Source: Epiperipatus broadwayi
Taxonomy: Eukaryota > Onychophora > Udeonychophora > Euonychophora > Peripatidae
Assembly: GCA_028023455.1 (NCBI GenBank)
Contig: JAQFVV010000186.1
Location: forward strand, 1,182,001 to 1,246,000
Reading direction: 5' to 3'
Length of the DNA stretch: 64,000 nt
The notes beneath the pieces are model-generated. The model did not search any database, had not been told where the DNA came from, and saw only the letters and a program-made list of their open reading frames with translations. The stretch's first letter is position 1; each line of letters opens with the position of its first letter. This document shows positions 22,565-35,508 of the stretch, piece by piece. The position numbers and the translations under genes are program-made.

Positions 22565-25535
22565 ATGGATGTAAGTTTTTTTTTTTTGAAAGGCAGGCCA
22601 TTCAGTGATAGGAGAATTTATAAAATTGGATTTACTATAAAGTCCAATTTAATATGTTCAATTGTTGAAATTCTTCAATGCATCAATGAAAGGTCAAAGG
22701 GGACAAAACTCAATTTTTTTTATGTGTCAAAGCGTCGTCCGGGAAGCAAACTCTGGGATGGTATGCTAACCACTCAGCTATTAATGCTTGACACTCAATT
22801 TTCCAAAGGGAACTTGTACTCATTTTATTGGTATCTATGCCCCAAAATTGAGAAGCAAAACTGTTACTCCTTGTCAGATAGCATTAAAACAGCAATATCA
22901 TTAACAGATCGAATTTGTCTTCTAGAAGAATTTAACACACAGACTTAGGCAAATGTTACTGGAAATAATGGTGTTGGTGCTGTAAATTAAAATTGTTTAT
23001 TATTATTAAACTTATGCACAACACATATGTTAACTATCACAAACAATTTGTTTAGTAAAAAAAACATTACAAAGGAATATGGATGCATCCATACTAAAGT
23101 CAATGGTATTTAATAATTACACTATAATTAGAAAGCAGAATACAAGAGAAATTCATATTATGTGACCATTTTCAGGCAAAGAGTATCAGACAGACCATAG
23201 ATTAATATATATCAAGTTTAAAATGATAGATGCATTAAATATAAATGTTATTCTAATCATATTCATGAGAAATCTGATGTTCATCCCTTAGAAGAATCTG
23301 CTGTGCAATGTAAATTATGTATTAAGGACTAAAATTACTAGTTTGGATCTTCAGAAGTGTCATAATACTGAAGTTTGGAATTCGCTAAAGGAATGTATTA
23401 TGAATACAAAGAAATCTATCCCCCCCCCCCAAAGGAATCATGACTAGTTTTCTGAGAATGATCTTATTAATAATGTTTTAATTAAAAGATCTATGGCATT
23501 CTCTGCTTGGCAGAATAATAGAGTAAATATGGAACTTTGTAATAAATATAAAGATCTGACCATAAAAGTTCAACACCTGATAAGGCTTACAAATGATTGA
23601 TGGATTAAAATTTTGAAGACACAGACCTTCACTGATCATGATGATTCTAAATCCTTTTTGATACATTGAAAAGAACAAATTATCCTGAGAAATGGTATCA
23701 CAATCCTATTAATTCCTGTAATGGCACTTCCTTATATGATGACAATGATATTTTGAACATCTAGAAGTAAGATAACACTTTTAATGACATATCCATTGTA
23801 TCTAATTTATATTTGAACAACTATATCTAGTTTAGTGAAGTAATTTTAAAAATGGAAAGATCGCAAATCCTGATAAAATACCTGGAGAAGTTTTAAAATA
23901 TAGTGATATATTAGTGATAAAAATATCAGAATTTTTTAGGAAGATATGGATGCATAAAGTTGTATTCATTTGAACTTGAGAAAAACAAAGGGAATAAACA
24001 AGATTGCAGTAATTATAATGAAATATCACTATTATCCAATGCAGCAAAGATACTTTCAAAAATTTTATTAAATATATTGCTTCCAGTTACAGATGGTTTC
24101 CAGAAACAAAGTGGTTTTAGAGAATCAAAAAGCACTAAAGACATGATTTTTGTTGTGAGGAAATTACAAGAAAAATTCCAGAAACATGGAAGTGATTTAC
24201 ATATTGCTTTTATTGATTTGGTCAAGGTATTTAATTTAATTAATAAAACAGATCTATGGCTATTGTTTGAAATTAGTTGGTTGTTCATCAAATTTATTCA
24301 TATTATATAGCTTCTACATGATATAATGAGATGAAGTGTTATCAAAATAGATGGAAAATCTGAGGCTTTTGAAATAAAAACTACTGTTAAAGAAAGATAT
24401 GTACTTCAACCCATGTTCCTTTCAAATTTTTATGACATTGGTCTTTGGAATTGTTTATAGGTGGTTTAATCATACCAGGATTGTGATATGATGCATATTT
24501 ATGAGTGAAAGTTTTTAAAAGTGAACACACTAACTTCCTTTATTTTGATTTTTCATTAACAATATACTGAAGATTGAGCTATTTTTTCTAGTTCAGAAGA
24601 TGATAAGCAAAATGTTCTTAATGTTTTAAATGCAGTACATAAAGTCTTTCATTTATTAATTACTGCTCAAAATACTCATGTTCTTTATCAGCCAATGATG
24701 GGAGAAAAATATTCAGCAACTTTTAGCTTGGATGGTTATCAACTAGAGAATGTAAATCAGTTTAAATATCTTGATAGTTTTATAAGGTAAAACTGGACTT
24801 AGATATTGAGATACAACACAGACACAAAGGATAGAGTATTTATCATAAGGAAATAACTACTGCAACTAAGTAATCTCTATATTGAACTGTTATTTTACCT
24901 AATTCATTGTATGGATAAAACCTGAACATACTATCAGCACAATATAAAGGCATGAGAAAAGATTCATTAAAGGATGCTTCATGTTATTATAAAAACTAAT
25001 AGACAAGATCATAAAACCAACCAGTATGTTACCATTAAAATATCACATGATCACTATATCATATGCATACACAGATCATTAAAGACAGTAGTAAATTCTC
25101 CATACAGTAGCGCTACCATCCATTGATTACGAAGGCTTGCACTTGGTGGCACTCTTGTATGAAGAGTTTGCTGCTGTTATCAATCAGTATGTTCTTCAGA
25201 TTGCTTGATGTGATGAGTCCACTATTGTAAAATCATTACTTCATTGGACTGGACATTTAAAACAAATAAACAATTGAAGATTTTCTAAAAGAGTATTTTA
25301 TTGTAAATTTAAAACGATGGTTTTCATTGGAGAGGTAGACTCCATTTACAATATAAGGATTGTCTCAAAGACATTCTAAAGAAGTGAATGCCAATTGTTT
25401 CCATTAGGAGGATATAGCAAAGAGTAGACTACATTGGAGAGCTACAATTAGACATTGTGTTGAAGTATTTCAGAAAGAATAGTTTCATTCTGGAGGAATT
25501 AAAAGAGAGCATCAAAAAATATCAACTGAACTGAA
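22565..25535 (+). mobile_element. LINE remnant, endonuclease to C-terminus
   Basis: A decayed but nearly full-length copy. The first frame (22565-22948) holds endonuclease pieces: GFTIKSNLI with INERS, and ICLLEEFNTQ where GDFN would stand. TDHRLIYIKF (about 23188) is the SDH block. RT pieces follow in 23960-24310: YNEISLLSNAAKILSKILL, then GFRES, then HIAFIDLVKVFN (motif A). YLDSFIR near 24770 is the motif E area, and SLLHWTGHLKQ near 25230 the C-terminal GH-V/L block. A segment at 22720-22790 looks like unrelated inserted sequence. HHR-A interrupts it at 25031-25181. Confidence 0.75.
25031..25181 (+). mobile_element. HHR-A element inserted in the LINE, 12 bp TSD
   Basis: A 151 bp insert has the HHR-A start (TATCACATGATCAC) and the two terminal blocks (CTCCATACAGTAGCGCTACC and CCATTGATTACGAAGGCTTG) but no ribozyme. 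The flanks AAYCAGTATGTT at 25019-25030 and 25182-25193 form a 12 bp duplication with one mismatch. The LINE reading picks up on both sides of it. Confidence 0.85.
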
Positions 25536-27399
25536 AAATGGATAATCATTTTCTACATATGGATGCATTTGTGGTTAACGGATTGGTTTGTATAGTCATT
25601 AAAAAACTAATTTCTGGGGATTCTTTTGGAGTTGGAATGGCATACTCATTTATAAATGGTTGTTACAATTGTTTACATCATTTTTTAATTGTGGTTTTAT
25701 TTTCTTTGTTAAAAAATGTTTTTTTTTACTATAATTTAAATAATAATTGTCTCCCATAATCATCACAATATTTAAGAACTTAAATTCATGATTTTGGGAT
25801 GAGCACAATGTAGTGAGCACATATTTAATTGGAATGTTTGGGAAGAAGAGAAGACGATTATGAACCTGCATTTAGTTATAAAAAAAAAAAGAAGAAATAA
25901 AAACCTATACACAAGTGTTATAAAATATTGGAGTTAAATAGAAAATACATTGATTTAATATATATTTAATATACTCTTTTGATGTGTTGCTAACATAGCA
26001 AATTAACTAATTAATTCTGTGAAAGATTTGAAGTTTATAGATTTCTGGTCCTCCAATAAGTATTTTATTATAAGTCCTATGAGGTAAGAGTTTTTATTAT
26101 ACTATTTTTATTATTATTGAGTTAATAATTATTACTTTAAATATACATGTTATAAACAGCTACCCTTATTGAAACACATGTACACATATATTAATTATTT
26201 TTGCTCTGAGCAAAAAGTCTCAGAAACACAAATTACTTCCTAAGAATCATGCCATAGAATATACAAAACTCTATAGGAAAAATCACATTAAAATGGATTA
26301 TCAGTCTTATATCTATAAATTTATTTCATGACTTGATTCCTAAGTTCAGTTCTCTATACATACTCTTTTCCCATTTTAACATTCCAATATTTCCTTTAGA
26401 TTCAGAACATAAACTTGACTCCGCAAATTCATAAATCAGTCACTCTGCCAATCCACGGCTCAACTGACACTCTGCAATGGTCAGCCATAAGTCATAATAT
26501 ATAATTAGTTATGCTATCATATAATACAGATGATATTCATTACTTATAATTTGGGTTTGGAGTCAATACATGATTTTTTCTTCATTTCATTATATGTAAT
26601 TTAATTAACCCCTTATATGAAAACACTCTCAATTCTCTTTATTACAGTATTCATATATGAAGTAAAATATGTAAAATTATGAGGTTACAATTAAGTGAAA
26701 TCAATTCATTGATTGGATAAATTGATTATAAAAAAGGTAAAACTACCAAAAATGTATATGAATAAAAATGTTATGAGAAAAATGCAAATTTTTTATGCTT
26801 TTCCAAATATATGTGTTCAATTGCTAATAATAACTTACAGGTTAGAAGAGAACACAATGTCTCAAATGGCATACTTCTTTATTTCACATGTTGGCAGCCT
26901 AGCCAGTGACAGTACTTGCATGCGAATCAAATCAATGATCTTTAGATTTAAGAATATTATGTTTAAAATGATCTTTTAATGAACTTGACTAATCTGTAAA
27001 TGGCAAAAATTCTAAGAATTTTTTTATACTTATCAATAAAGACACTGTTGATTTTTTTATGATTTATTCATTTTTTTTTCTTTTCAAGACAAACTTTTCA
27101 AGCAGTGCTGATTATCTTACCAGGTTGATTTGTAGAATTGTTTGATATTATCTTGTAAGCAGCTTTTTAAAATTTTCTTAATTTTATTTTTTTATTTTTT
27201 ACCAACTTTCCAAGGGTGATTGGCATATTCTTGGCCTGAAACTTTAAATACAGTTTTTTTTTTCTAATCAGTATTTTGTCTTCTTATAATCATTTTACAA
27301 TGAGGCAACTCATTTTACTGATATACATTCTTCAAATATCTCATGGTATTTCACAAATACAATTATTGCTTTTCAGCATTTCAAATTTATATTTTGTAA
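25536..27399. other. SLC6 intron, unassigned
   Basis: The frames at 25538-25759 and 26713-26979 show no known domain and sit in low-complexity AT sequence. A T-run region lies at 27070-27260. Nothing else was recognised. Confidence 0.45.
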
Positions 27400-27990
27400 A
27401 ATTAGGGTTGCTTATAATATGACTATACATTGGATAACTGTTCTAATAGTATATTGATTGCATATTTTCTTTAATTTGTCTGCTCCATCTGGTTTGTATG
27501 GATGTACTATAATACCTGTACTTGGTTTTTCTTTTGATGCTTTTTGTTGACAATTTAACATTTTTTTAATGATAACTAATGGATAACCATTTGTCATGAG
27601 AGTTTGCTCCATGTTGGCCTTTTCAAGTTATTGGTTTCTGATAAACCTTTGTTCTGTTACATAGTGAAAATATAATTCCATTCTGTCATGATAGGATGTA
27701 TATAATACTTTCATATATGTAAGTATTCTGTGAATGGGAGTTTTGATTTTTGCATAAGGGAGTATTGTCATAAAAACATCTAAAAGCTTTTATTCCATTA
27801 AGTGAAAGAGATTTGTCATTTATGGGTGCCCAGTTGCAATGGTGTTTCACCACTTATTCATATAATGAATATATCATTGACATAACAAAGCCAGTTTTTC
27901 AGTGAAGATGAACAATCCTTATTGATAGCATAATGCAACTGTTAACATTCCGCATAATAGCAGTATATTTTCATTATATATAATTTCTTG
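27400..27990 (-). mobile_element. Penelope-like element remnant, RT part
   Basis: On the minus strand the order is NWLCYVNDIFII (about 27900, the PLE RT motif C position, normally with DD), TKVYQKPIT (the PLE VYRKPT-like block, about 27640), then LMTNGYPLVIIKKML and LKKICNQYTIRTV (27612-27412). NGYP and the ICxxYNIRT-like stretch belong to the region between RT and GIY-YIG domains in PLEs. Stops and a frameshift break it. Confidence 0.6.
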
Positions 27991-28015
27991 AAAAAAATCA
28001 AAAAACTCTTCATCA

Positions 28016-28660
28016 GTGTCATTCTTGATTAACAAATTAATTTATAAATTAATCATAAATGCTGTTCTATATTCTGGTTTCAACATGCCAATGTTTTATT
28101 CATTTTATGGATACAGGATACAGCCTTATTATGAACATTCTGGATACACATCAATAATATATCCCTTTCAATTAAATTTGCAGTATAATTATAACAAAAT
28201 AAATAATGGCATCTTTAGACATTTTGTGATAAAATTTCCTCATCCCAAAATCGAAATTACTGTTTACAGAAAATTTGTGCATGCTGGAAAAAACATCCCA
28301 TTATAACAAATATACAAATAGTTGAGCTATGCAGTGAATGTAAAATTAATAATATAAAAATAAATTATTTGGGGAACAAAACATTCAATATACAGAAGAC
28401 TATTACAACTAAAATATAATAGAAATTTGCCAATATATTGACATACATTAGAAACAGGACATAAATTTGAAAAAAAAAAACTGTTTAAAAATAATAAAAT
28501 TTACTTAAAAATAATAAAATTTACAAATAATAGGAGAGATTAAAATTTTCAAATAATAGGAGAAATAGAACAGCAAAAGAGGCTATTCTTATTAATAATA
28601 TTAAACTAGTATCAAATAGAGATTTGGGTTTAAGAAAGATTTTATCATAAGTAAAAGTAA
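28016..28660 (+). mobile_element. probable PLE remnant, opposite orientation
   Basis: Plus-strand frames give IEITVYRKFVHAGKNIP (28246-28296), IVELCSECK (28320), then LETGHKFEKKKLF (28450) and EAILINN-like pieces near 28585. These match, in order, the PLE VYRKPT block, the start of the GIY-YIG domain with a Cys pair, and its H-x-TGHKF block. It lies head-to-head with the minus-strand PLE remnant at 27400-27990. Confidence 0.45.
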
Positions 28661-29689
28661 TATTAAAAGGAAATTAGAATAAAGGTAAAAGATAAAAATG
28701 AATTTAGTTTATAAAAAATATAAAAGGGGTAGCCACTAGAAATTATTCAAAAAATTAAAATTTAAACAGTGGATAGTTGGGTTAGTTTAGAAGTAATAAA
28801 TGACTATTGTATAAAATATAAATAGAATATAATAAAAATACGTTAAAAATAGGTTAAAAATAATTAAAGTAAAAGGAATTAAGATTGTGAATATAGATTA
28901 AAAATAAATATTAGATGGGGATATTGACAAAAATAGGAAGATGAACAAATGAATAATATATAATGTTAAAGTTAGAATAAAAAGTGAATATATTAAAAAT
29001 AAAAAATATATTAGAATTAAAAGTGAATATAAAAAATAATAAATAAATAGAATACAAAATTATAAAATATGTATAGATGCTAAAGAAAAGAATTAATTAT
29101 TAAAAATAATATATATATAAGGGTGTATATATAGATATGTTGATTAAAAGGAAGGATTTATATTATGAAATATGTAGAAATTATGTGTTTATGTATGTAT
29201 AAATATTCAAGTATTTATGTTTATTATGAATCTGAAGAAGACTGCTGGGGTGATCAAAACTGTTATGATAGTATAAGGGTGTGTATAATGCATTGTAAAG
29301 AAAAGAATAAGGAAAAGTGATTGATATTAATATTGCAATTTCAATATAATATCATAACAGCTTTCCAAAATCACAAACCATTATGAGGAATCCTACAACA
29401 CCTAAACTTGAAATGCCTGAAAAATAAAAACTGCATCTATAAAATACCAAGATAATGTGAAAAGATATGTTTTGGTGAAAACTAGCCACTTTATCAAATA
29501 GTGATTAAAATAGCACAAAGTAATGATGAAAGAGAGAAAAAAGTATGTATAAAATAATAAATTATGCATATTACTAATAAAAATATGTTTGATTAGGAAG
29601 GCATGAAAATATTGAGCTGAGGAAAAAGAAGAAATATTAAATAACAATATTACCAAATTCATCATTCATTTATTTTACTATAATATCTT
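28661..29689. other. unassigned intron sequence with ribozyme-like motif
   Basis: A-rich, with many AATA repeats. At 29231-29262 the plus strand has CTGAAGA, a pairing region, then AAAACTG, similar to the motif in the palindrome at 63.7 kb. It may be the downstream part of the PLE remnant. Confidence 0.4.
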
Positions 29690-30105
29690 ACATAAACTGC
29701 ATTTTATCTACTCTACTTTGAACACTTTTTGGAAAAACACTTTTTATTATACACATATGCATAGACAATCTCACATTTCACTCTCCTATAATCTTCAGAG
29801 CTATGACATAATGAACAAAATAAAATACATAACTATATAAATAACACCATAAAAAACATAACAAAAAATTAATAAAGTAAAAAAAAATTGTTTTATTATA
29901 TATATTTTTATTTTATTAATTTTATTGTTGACATGTTTTATGGTATTATTTATATAGTTATGCATTTTATCATTATATCACAGCTCTGAAAAAAACTGCA
30001 GGACAGTCAAACGTAGGATTGTGTATGCATATGTGTATAATAAAAAAGTTTTTTTGCTAAAAAGTGTTCAGAGTAGAGTGGAAAAATTGCATTTAAATAA
30101 CAATA
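29690..30105. repeat. inverted repeat, about 190 bp arms
   Basis: Arms about 29690-29880 and 29905-30105 share ATTTATATAGTTATG, AGCTCTGAAGA/AGCTCTGAAAA, GCATATGTGTATAATAAA and AAAGTGTTC blocks in inverted order. No coding sequence lies between. The AGCTCTGAAGA block hints at a ribozyme-type terminal repeat, but no full core is visible. Confidence 0.65.
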
Positions 30106-31297
30106 GAAAATATTGACAACTACTAATTAATTTGTCCTAATAAAAAAAATCACTAAATCCCTCATAGATAAATATATAAAATTTCTAGAGACCACCTTTT
30201 CTAGAATAGTCTAGCTAGTTTTAATATCATCATAAATTAAGTATTCATGAATCTGAAGGTTACTGGTTCAAATTAATACTAGTCTGTCATTGTTAAGCTA
30301 GAAACATCTAAAGATAAGAGGATAATAATACTGCTCAAAATATTTTTCTATATTTGTAATTAAAATAAGTGATGGAAATATGTAATTATAATGAATAATA
30401 ATAGTTTAGAGATAATATTATCTGGAGCAAAAATGGAAGCTATGGATCCTAAATAAAGAAGGTGGAAATAGAAAAAAAATTATAATGTAATGTTTTATAA
30501 GGAGATGGAAGTAAGAAAGCAAAGAACATTTATTTTAGAATGCAGATTATTAAAAAAAGAACCGTTACATATGAAATGAAGAAAACAACATAAAAGTAAA
30601 AAAATAGGTAATCAACTTATGTTTTTTTTTGTTTAGACCTTTATAACAAAAAAAAAAAAGGATATAGTGAAAAGATATTGGAATTAATGAAATAACTTTT
30701 ACTAAAATAAAACAAGAACAGAAAAGGTAAGATATAAATCAGAATAATTTGGTAATTATAAATTATAATGTGGTTATAAAGAAGATAGATTTATAGGAAT
30801 TTCAGCATAATTAAATGTTTAACATGTTTAACAGAATTTCTAGATTTACATCCTTCTATTATAGAAATTTTTTGAGTTTATTTAAGAGAAACACATTATA
30901 CATTACATCACATTGTCAGTTTTTAGTATTTGATTGTAAGTGCATAATCATGTTAAAAATATTTAAAAAAACATAACAATTTAATTGCTTGTACAATACC
31001 AATATTTTTATTGCTCAATCATAAAATCGTAAAAAAAACTGTTGTTTTTTAATCTAATGAACTGCACTCATTGAATCACATCAAAATGTCATTAATGTGC
31101 ATGAACTCACCTGGATAATGACAAATTTTTATTTGTTAATATTTTTTAAAACTGTTAGTTTATTAGATTTAATGTTAATATTCTATTTATCTTGCATACC
31201 TATATCTGCTGCACAAGCATTAATATGAAACCTTATAAGCAAAAGTATAATTTTTTAGTTTAATTAATTCTTTTAAAAGATAAAATATTTTACTTAC
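30106..31297. other. SLC6 intron, unassigned
   Basis: Around 30500-30600 the plus strand gives FILECRLLKKE, vaguely like a LINE C-terminal H-x-ECP-type block; too weak to call. Otherwise A-rich. Confidence 0.4.
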
Positions 31298-31410
31298 CTG
31301 GCTGTCAATACCTAATGTGAGTAACATAAAAAAAAATAAAAAGGACCATAGTGGTGATACAGGCAACCTGGTAACAACTTCTGGGTACACAATGAATGCA
31401 AGGCCAGCAC
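31298..31410 (-). CDS. SLC6 transporter exon, loop 4 and TM8
   Basis: The acceptor TTCTAG lies right of 31410 and the donor GTAAGT left of 31298. The 113 nt read [20 protein letters not shown], then a Phe-rich TM8 ending LTLGIDSQ. The block GLAF-x-YPE is the extracellular loop 4 signature, and the Asp-Ser of GIDS matches the second Na+ site of SLC6 proteins. Its short length hides it within AT-rich intron. It enters in phase 1 and leaves in phase 0. Confidence 0.94.
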
Positions 31411-31859
31411 CTAGAAATAATTATATGTTTTAAGTCTCAGTTTTCTTACATTTATACAGATTTAATTAACTATATTTACATTTGATTTTATCTATTTATT
31501 ATTTTTTGTTTTCCTACTTAACATAGAGGTATTAGAAATTATAATAAGAACTCTCAGAATACCATTTTTAATTGGTTTAAGGCTATTATGTGAATCAATA
31601 TTATATTTATGATTGAATTACATCACATTTCTCTAATCTGTAAAACAATATTAAATCACATTTTCATTGAGTTGGTGGAGAGTATAGATCAGAAAGGATT
31701 GAGAAAGCTATAGTGAGAAGGAAAAATCTTTTGTATGCTCTCTAAATCAATGTTTGTTTATTCAGATTATACCCTCATCTTAAAAACTTAAGAATTCTTT
31801 GCATCATGGGATATTCCACAATCTTCAGAGTTGTTACTGAATCAAGAGAATAATAAAGT
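31411..31859. other. SLC6 intron, unassigned
   Basis: It lies immediately upstream (in transcript sense) of the TM8 exon. The 31680-31850 part may be the decayed beginning of the LINE piece that follows, but I see no firm motif. Confidence 0.4.
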
Positions 31860-32170
31860 ATGTCTCCCAAAATCATAACAATTACATATTCTGTTTCTCA
31901 ACTGGGAAAGAAAGTTTCACTAATAGATGCAAATAATCATCAAACTAATAAACTTTTAATTGAGAATATTAGAGATAAAAAGAAAAACTGGATTGATCAT
32001 ATATTAAGAAGAAAAAATAGTTTAATGAAATATGTTTTGGAGGAAATAGTATGTGGAAAGAAGAAGAAAAAATAAAAAAGATTGGCATTGCTAGATAATA
32101 AAAGAGATGGGAATTGGGCAATTAATAAAGTGGAGAAATAGATGAATTTGGGTTGTGATTGCTTTCTGGC
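31860..32170 (+). mobile_element. LINE remnant, C-terminal piece
   Basis: The plus strand reads LLIENIRDKKKNWIDHILRR, then a KYVLEEIVCGKKKKK block, a stop, then RLALLDNKRDGNWAINK and a trailing SGKQNT. This corresponds block by block to NWIGHTLRR, KGVLEG, LLDDIRD of the minus-strand remnant at 15.8-16.2 kb, so both belong to the same or related LINE families. No RT motifs remain here. Confidence 0.65.
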
Positions 32171-32574
32171 CCTGTCAGGTAAACAGAATACTATTGACTG
32201 AAAGCAAAAAATGTAAATGATTTATCCTATTATGCCATTAATTGTTCAAAATCTATTATGTCAGTGCTTTAATGAAATGGATAATGGTAAGTCTCAGACT
32301 ATCCTAAAAACACTGATGTATCAAGTTGACCACTGTTTTTTCAGTGTCACTTTTTAATTTCAAGTAATCATTGACTTTTCACTTTATTTGTTTATATTTT
32401 ATAAATTATTCAGCTATAGTGAAATAGCAGAAAGGTAAGACTTGATCATAGTGCTTTCAGACATATGTAAAAACCCAAATTCTGATTTTAAACTTTTTAT
32501 ACTCAAGTAGAAAAGAACAATAAGTAGACAAATTGTTCTAAAAGTATGAAAAAAACATGCATTATGTGGATTAA
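32171..32574. other. unassigned intron sequence
   Basis: Nothing recognised. Confidence 0.4.
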
Positions 32575-32668
32575 AATTTTTGACATGTGGTCATGTATAT
32601 TAGTTGTATAAGATAGAGTGGATGACTGAAGGGATCTTGAAAGTCTGGATTCAATCCCTCTAATTACA
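32575..32668 (+). mobile_element. HHR-B fragment, 3' end
   Basis: This contains GTGGTCATGTATATTAGTTG, the GAGTGGATGACTGAAGGG block and the end TTCAATCCCTCTAATTACA, all shared with HHR-B. The ribozyme part is absent. Confidence 0.65.
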
Positions 32669-32705
32669 GTCATAAATAGAAAAATCTTTATTTGAACTGT
32701 GTTAA

Positions 32706-32815
32706 GTGTTGTTAGCTAAGAGGTCAGACAGCTGCCTTGCAAGCAAGCAGTTGGTTGCAGACAGTTGTTGCAGGTTCGCCTCCCGGCTGATGCTATGACA
32801 TATGAAAAAAAAAAA
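32706..32815 (+). mobile_element. tRNA-derived SINE
   Basis: The head reads TGTTGTTAGCTAAGAGGTCA (A box position) and the B box GGTTCGCCTCC is at 32773-32783. The tail GGCTGATGCTATGACATATG is followed by an A-tract. The long gap between the boxes suits a leucine or serine tRNA ancestor with a variable arm. An internal TTGCAGACAGTTG insertion separates it from the 53.6 kb copy. Confidence 0.8.
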
Positions 32816-33594
32816 GAAAGCAATGCTGTCCACAAACAAATATAGAAAATGAAACATATTTTTTAAATGCAGTATAAAAAACACATGTAAAATCAAAATT
32901 TAAATTTGGATATGAGATATTATTTAGTAAATATAGTATCCTGAAGAAAATTGAGCAATAAGTTTATTTATAGGATAAATAGAGTTCTAGCAATATGTAA
33001 AAACATATGATATCCTGAGATTCTCATGAGTTATTTAATATTTAGCAGTCAAATAAGAGAACCCCAAAAATGGTAATCTACTCAATAAGGAAAAATGGAG
33101 TCATTATAGCTTTAAAAACACAATACTGTTCTAACAACATTTCTTTTAGATCTTAGAAATGAAGGAAATATTTAGGCAGATAAGTAAGCATCTAAAAATG
33201 GAAATGCAATTAATATAAGAAATTGGTCTGATAAAAATACTTTATGATTTGCACATAGTTTATTATTATATTTATTAACTAATCATTAATTTAAAAGATA
33301 ATTTTGGAAATGTTGAAAAGGATGCTCAAAATATTGAATACATCATCATAAGGCTTGTCAGTAGTAATTTCCATAGAGACAGCCAATACGGCAGTAAAAA
33401 TTATTTAAAATTCTAAGTACAAGTAATATGTAAATGATAATTATTTGGAGGAATCAATAAAAGAAATGTATTGTTAGTATACTTAAGCAAAGCAAAAATT
33501 TCTGCAAACAATATCCGTAATCTCTTAATATTTCTCTTAGGTTTAAATTTACAAAACATATAGTTTTAAATAGATTAGATTTATTACTAACATG
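32816..33594. other. unassigned intron sequence
   Basis: A-rich, no family recognised. Confidence 0.45.
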
Positions 33595-33606
33595 ATTACA
33601 AATAAT

Positions 33607-33937
33607 CACTAAAGATCACATGATCATTGTTCTTTATGCTTACACAAGCTGTTTACACAGAGGCAAAACTCTCCATACAATAGTGCCACTCAGTGCAAGC
33701 CAGAGTAATCAATGAATATGGCTGCTGGAGGGTTGCATTAAATCCTAAGATCTAAATGCAGTACTCTCAGATACAAGACTTTTCATTGATGAAAGCCACA
33801 ATCTAAAAACTAGCCTCAGGATATTGAATTAGTAGGCACTAGATAGAGAATTTATGGAAAAACTTTCCTGCATCCATTGATTACTCTGGCTTGCACTGAG
33901 TGGCATTACTGTATAGAGAGTTTTGCCTCTGTGTATA
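33607..33937 (+). mobile_element. HHR-A element with perfect 12 bp TSD
   Basis: The 331 bp insert is flanked by ATTACAAATAAT at 33595-33606 and 33938-33949. It has HHR-A terminal blocks at both ends in inverted orientation (AGAGGCAAAACTCTCCATAC near the left, GTATAGAGAGTTTTGCCTCT at the right) around a central part with the ribozyme region. The core reads TTGATGA and later AAAAAC where GAAAC is expected, so it is dead. Confidence 0.9.
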
Positions 33938-33949
33938 ATTACAAATAAT

Positions 33950-35388
33950 ATTGATTCTGTGGTAGATAAAAAGTTTAAACAAATTATACAGCTATTACAA
34001 AATCAAGATGTTTTATAGATACTCAGAAAATAAACAAAATCCACGGACTTGTTCATCTTAAAAAATTTGATAAAGTTTGCACAAATAATGTCACAAAGAT
34101 TTTTAGATCTCAATATTTCACCTACTTAGATAATGCTAGTTGAAAAATTAGAAAAATCAACTCTTTCTTGACAAAACTAGTTATAATCAAAAGTTCTATA
34201 GGGATTAGATTAGATTAGATAACAGCATGTAGTATTTTAAATAAGTGCTTTAATAAGTAGTCAGAAAGATTAACAACTTGTGTTAAAATACAGAGTAATA
34301 AATTTCAATAAGTTTAGTTCTAAAATGTTAAAAGATTTTTATATCTGGATGAATATGAGACAGAGGAGTTAATATTTGTAAATTCAAAAGGAATTCCAAG
34401 ACATGAGAGTGAGTGACTTAATATTGGATGAAGAAACTTTGGAACATAGAATAAACTTGTACTATTTAAAAGTTACATTTTAATTATTAATGGATATATC
34501 ACATTACTTTTAGCTTAAACTTTATGGGTTAAGGTATGTCATGATTTAACTATATATTTTTTAAATTAAATGAGTAAAAAAATCTGAACATATATAACTA
34601 GAGATATTTTAAAATTGTATCCAAGTTGTAATTTAAAGTAAAAAAGTACTATGAAACATTTATAATATTGGAAGTAAGATATAACACTACATTAAACTCA
34701 TAGTACATGTATTGAATGTAATACATGTATGGTCAGAATTCAAATCAATCTAAAAATATCTATGTTCACTAAAAAGACAATGACATCAAGAAGAAATGAA
34801 GAACTGTAATAATATATTGGATTATTTCCATCATATATCATTAAACGCTGAATGTATAGAAAATTTTAAGCTTTCTTTAAACTTTTCAAACCCAAACAAT
34901 TTGTTAGTAAAAACACACAAGTAGATAACACGGATTTTTAATTATACTACTCAAAACATTGTGTGTATGTTGTTATTACTAACAAGTGATTTATATTTGA
35001 AACATTTAAATAAAGTTTAAATTTTTTTATACATTCAATGTTTAATGATAGATGGTGGAAATAGTTCAACATATTATCATGCCTAATATACCATTATCAC
35101 AAACCTTTAAACAAATATGAAGAAACTGATTTCAGATTTAAGAAACAAATTTAGATTGCCACAAAGAAAGAAGAATGTCATATATATATAATTAAAATTA
35201 TCACAAAGAATTATTTTTTCCAAGAATATATGACAATTTGTGCTGCACAATATAAAATACATTAACAATGTTTTTGGCTTCACATTGTAATTAACTCAGA
35301 AATGTGTTATAATTAGTTTTTTTAAGAGAATATATTTAATTCAATCTTTAAAAAGTGTTTTATAATCCTTGACAATAACCATAAAAAA
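33950..35388. other. SLC6 intron, unassigned
   Basis: AT-rich with no recognised motif. A short GATTAGATTAGATTAGAT run lies at 34204-34221. Confidence 0.45.
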
Positions 35389-35505
35389 TGGCTAAGATAC
35401 TGGAAAAATGAAAACAACATAATTTCAAAAAATAAACCATAAGAAATGGCTAAGATACTGGAAAAATGCAAAACAACATAATTTCAAAAAATAAGAATAC
35501 ATTTT
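35389..35505. repeat. tandem duplication of a 58-59 bp unit
   Basis: Two copies, about 35389-35446 and 35447-35505, each with AATGGCTAAGATACTGGAAA and AACAACATAATTTCAAAAAA. They differ at only a few bases, so the duplication looks recent. It ends at the HHR-A insertion that follows. Confidence 0.85.
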
Positions 35506-35508
35506 AAA

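Noticed and set aside
22565-22948. 127-codon frame as a host gene
   Set aside because: Its pieces (GFTIKSNL, INERS, LLEEFN) match an APE endonuclease in a decayed LINE, with an unrelated inserted stretch in the middle.
23960-24310. 116-codon frame as a gene
   Set aside because: It is the RT segment of the same LINE remnant; both neighbours continue the LINE in other frames.
32706-32815. True tRNA gene
   Set aside because: The A and B box positions fit, but no cloverleaf acceptor pairing is seen and the same tail plus A-tract recurs at 16.5 and 53.6 kb, so it is a SINE.
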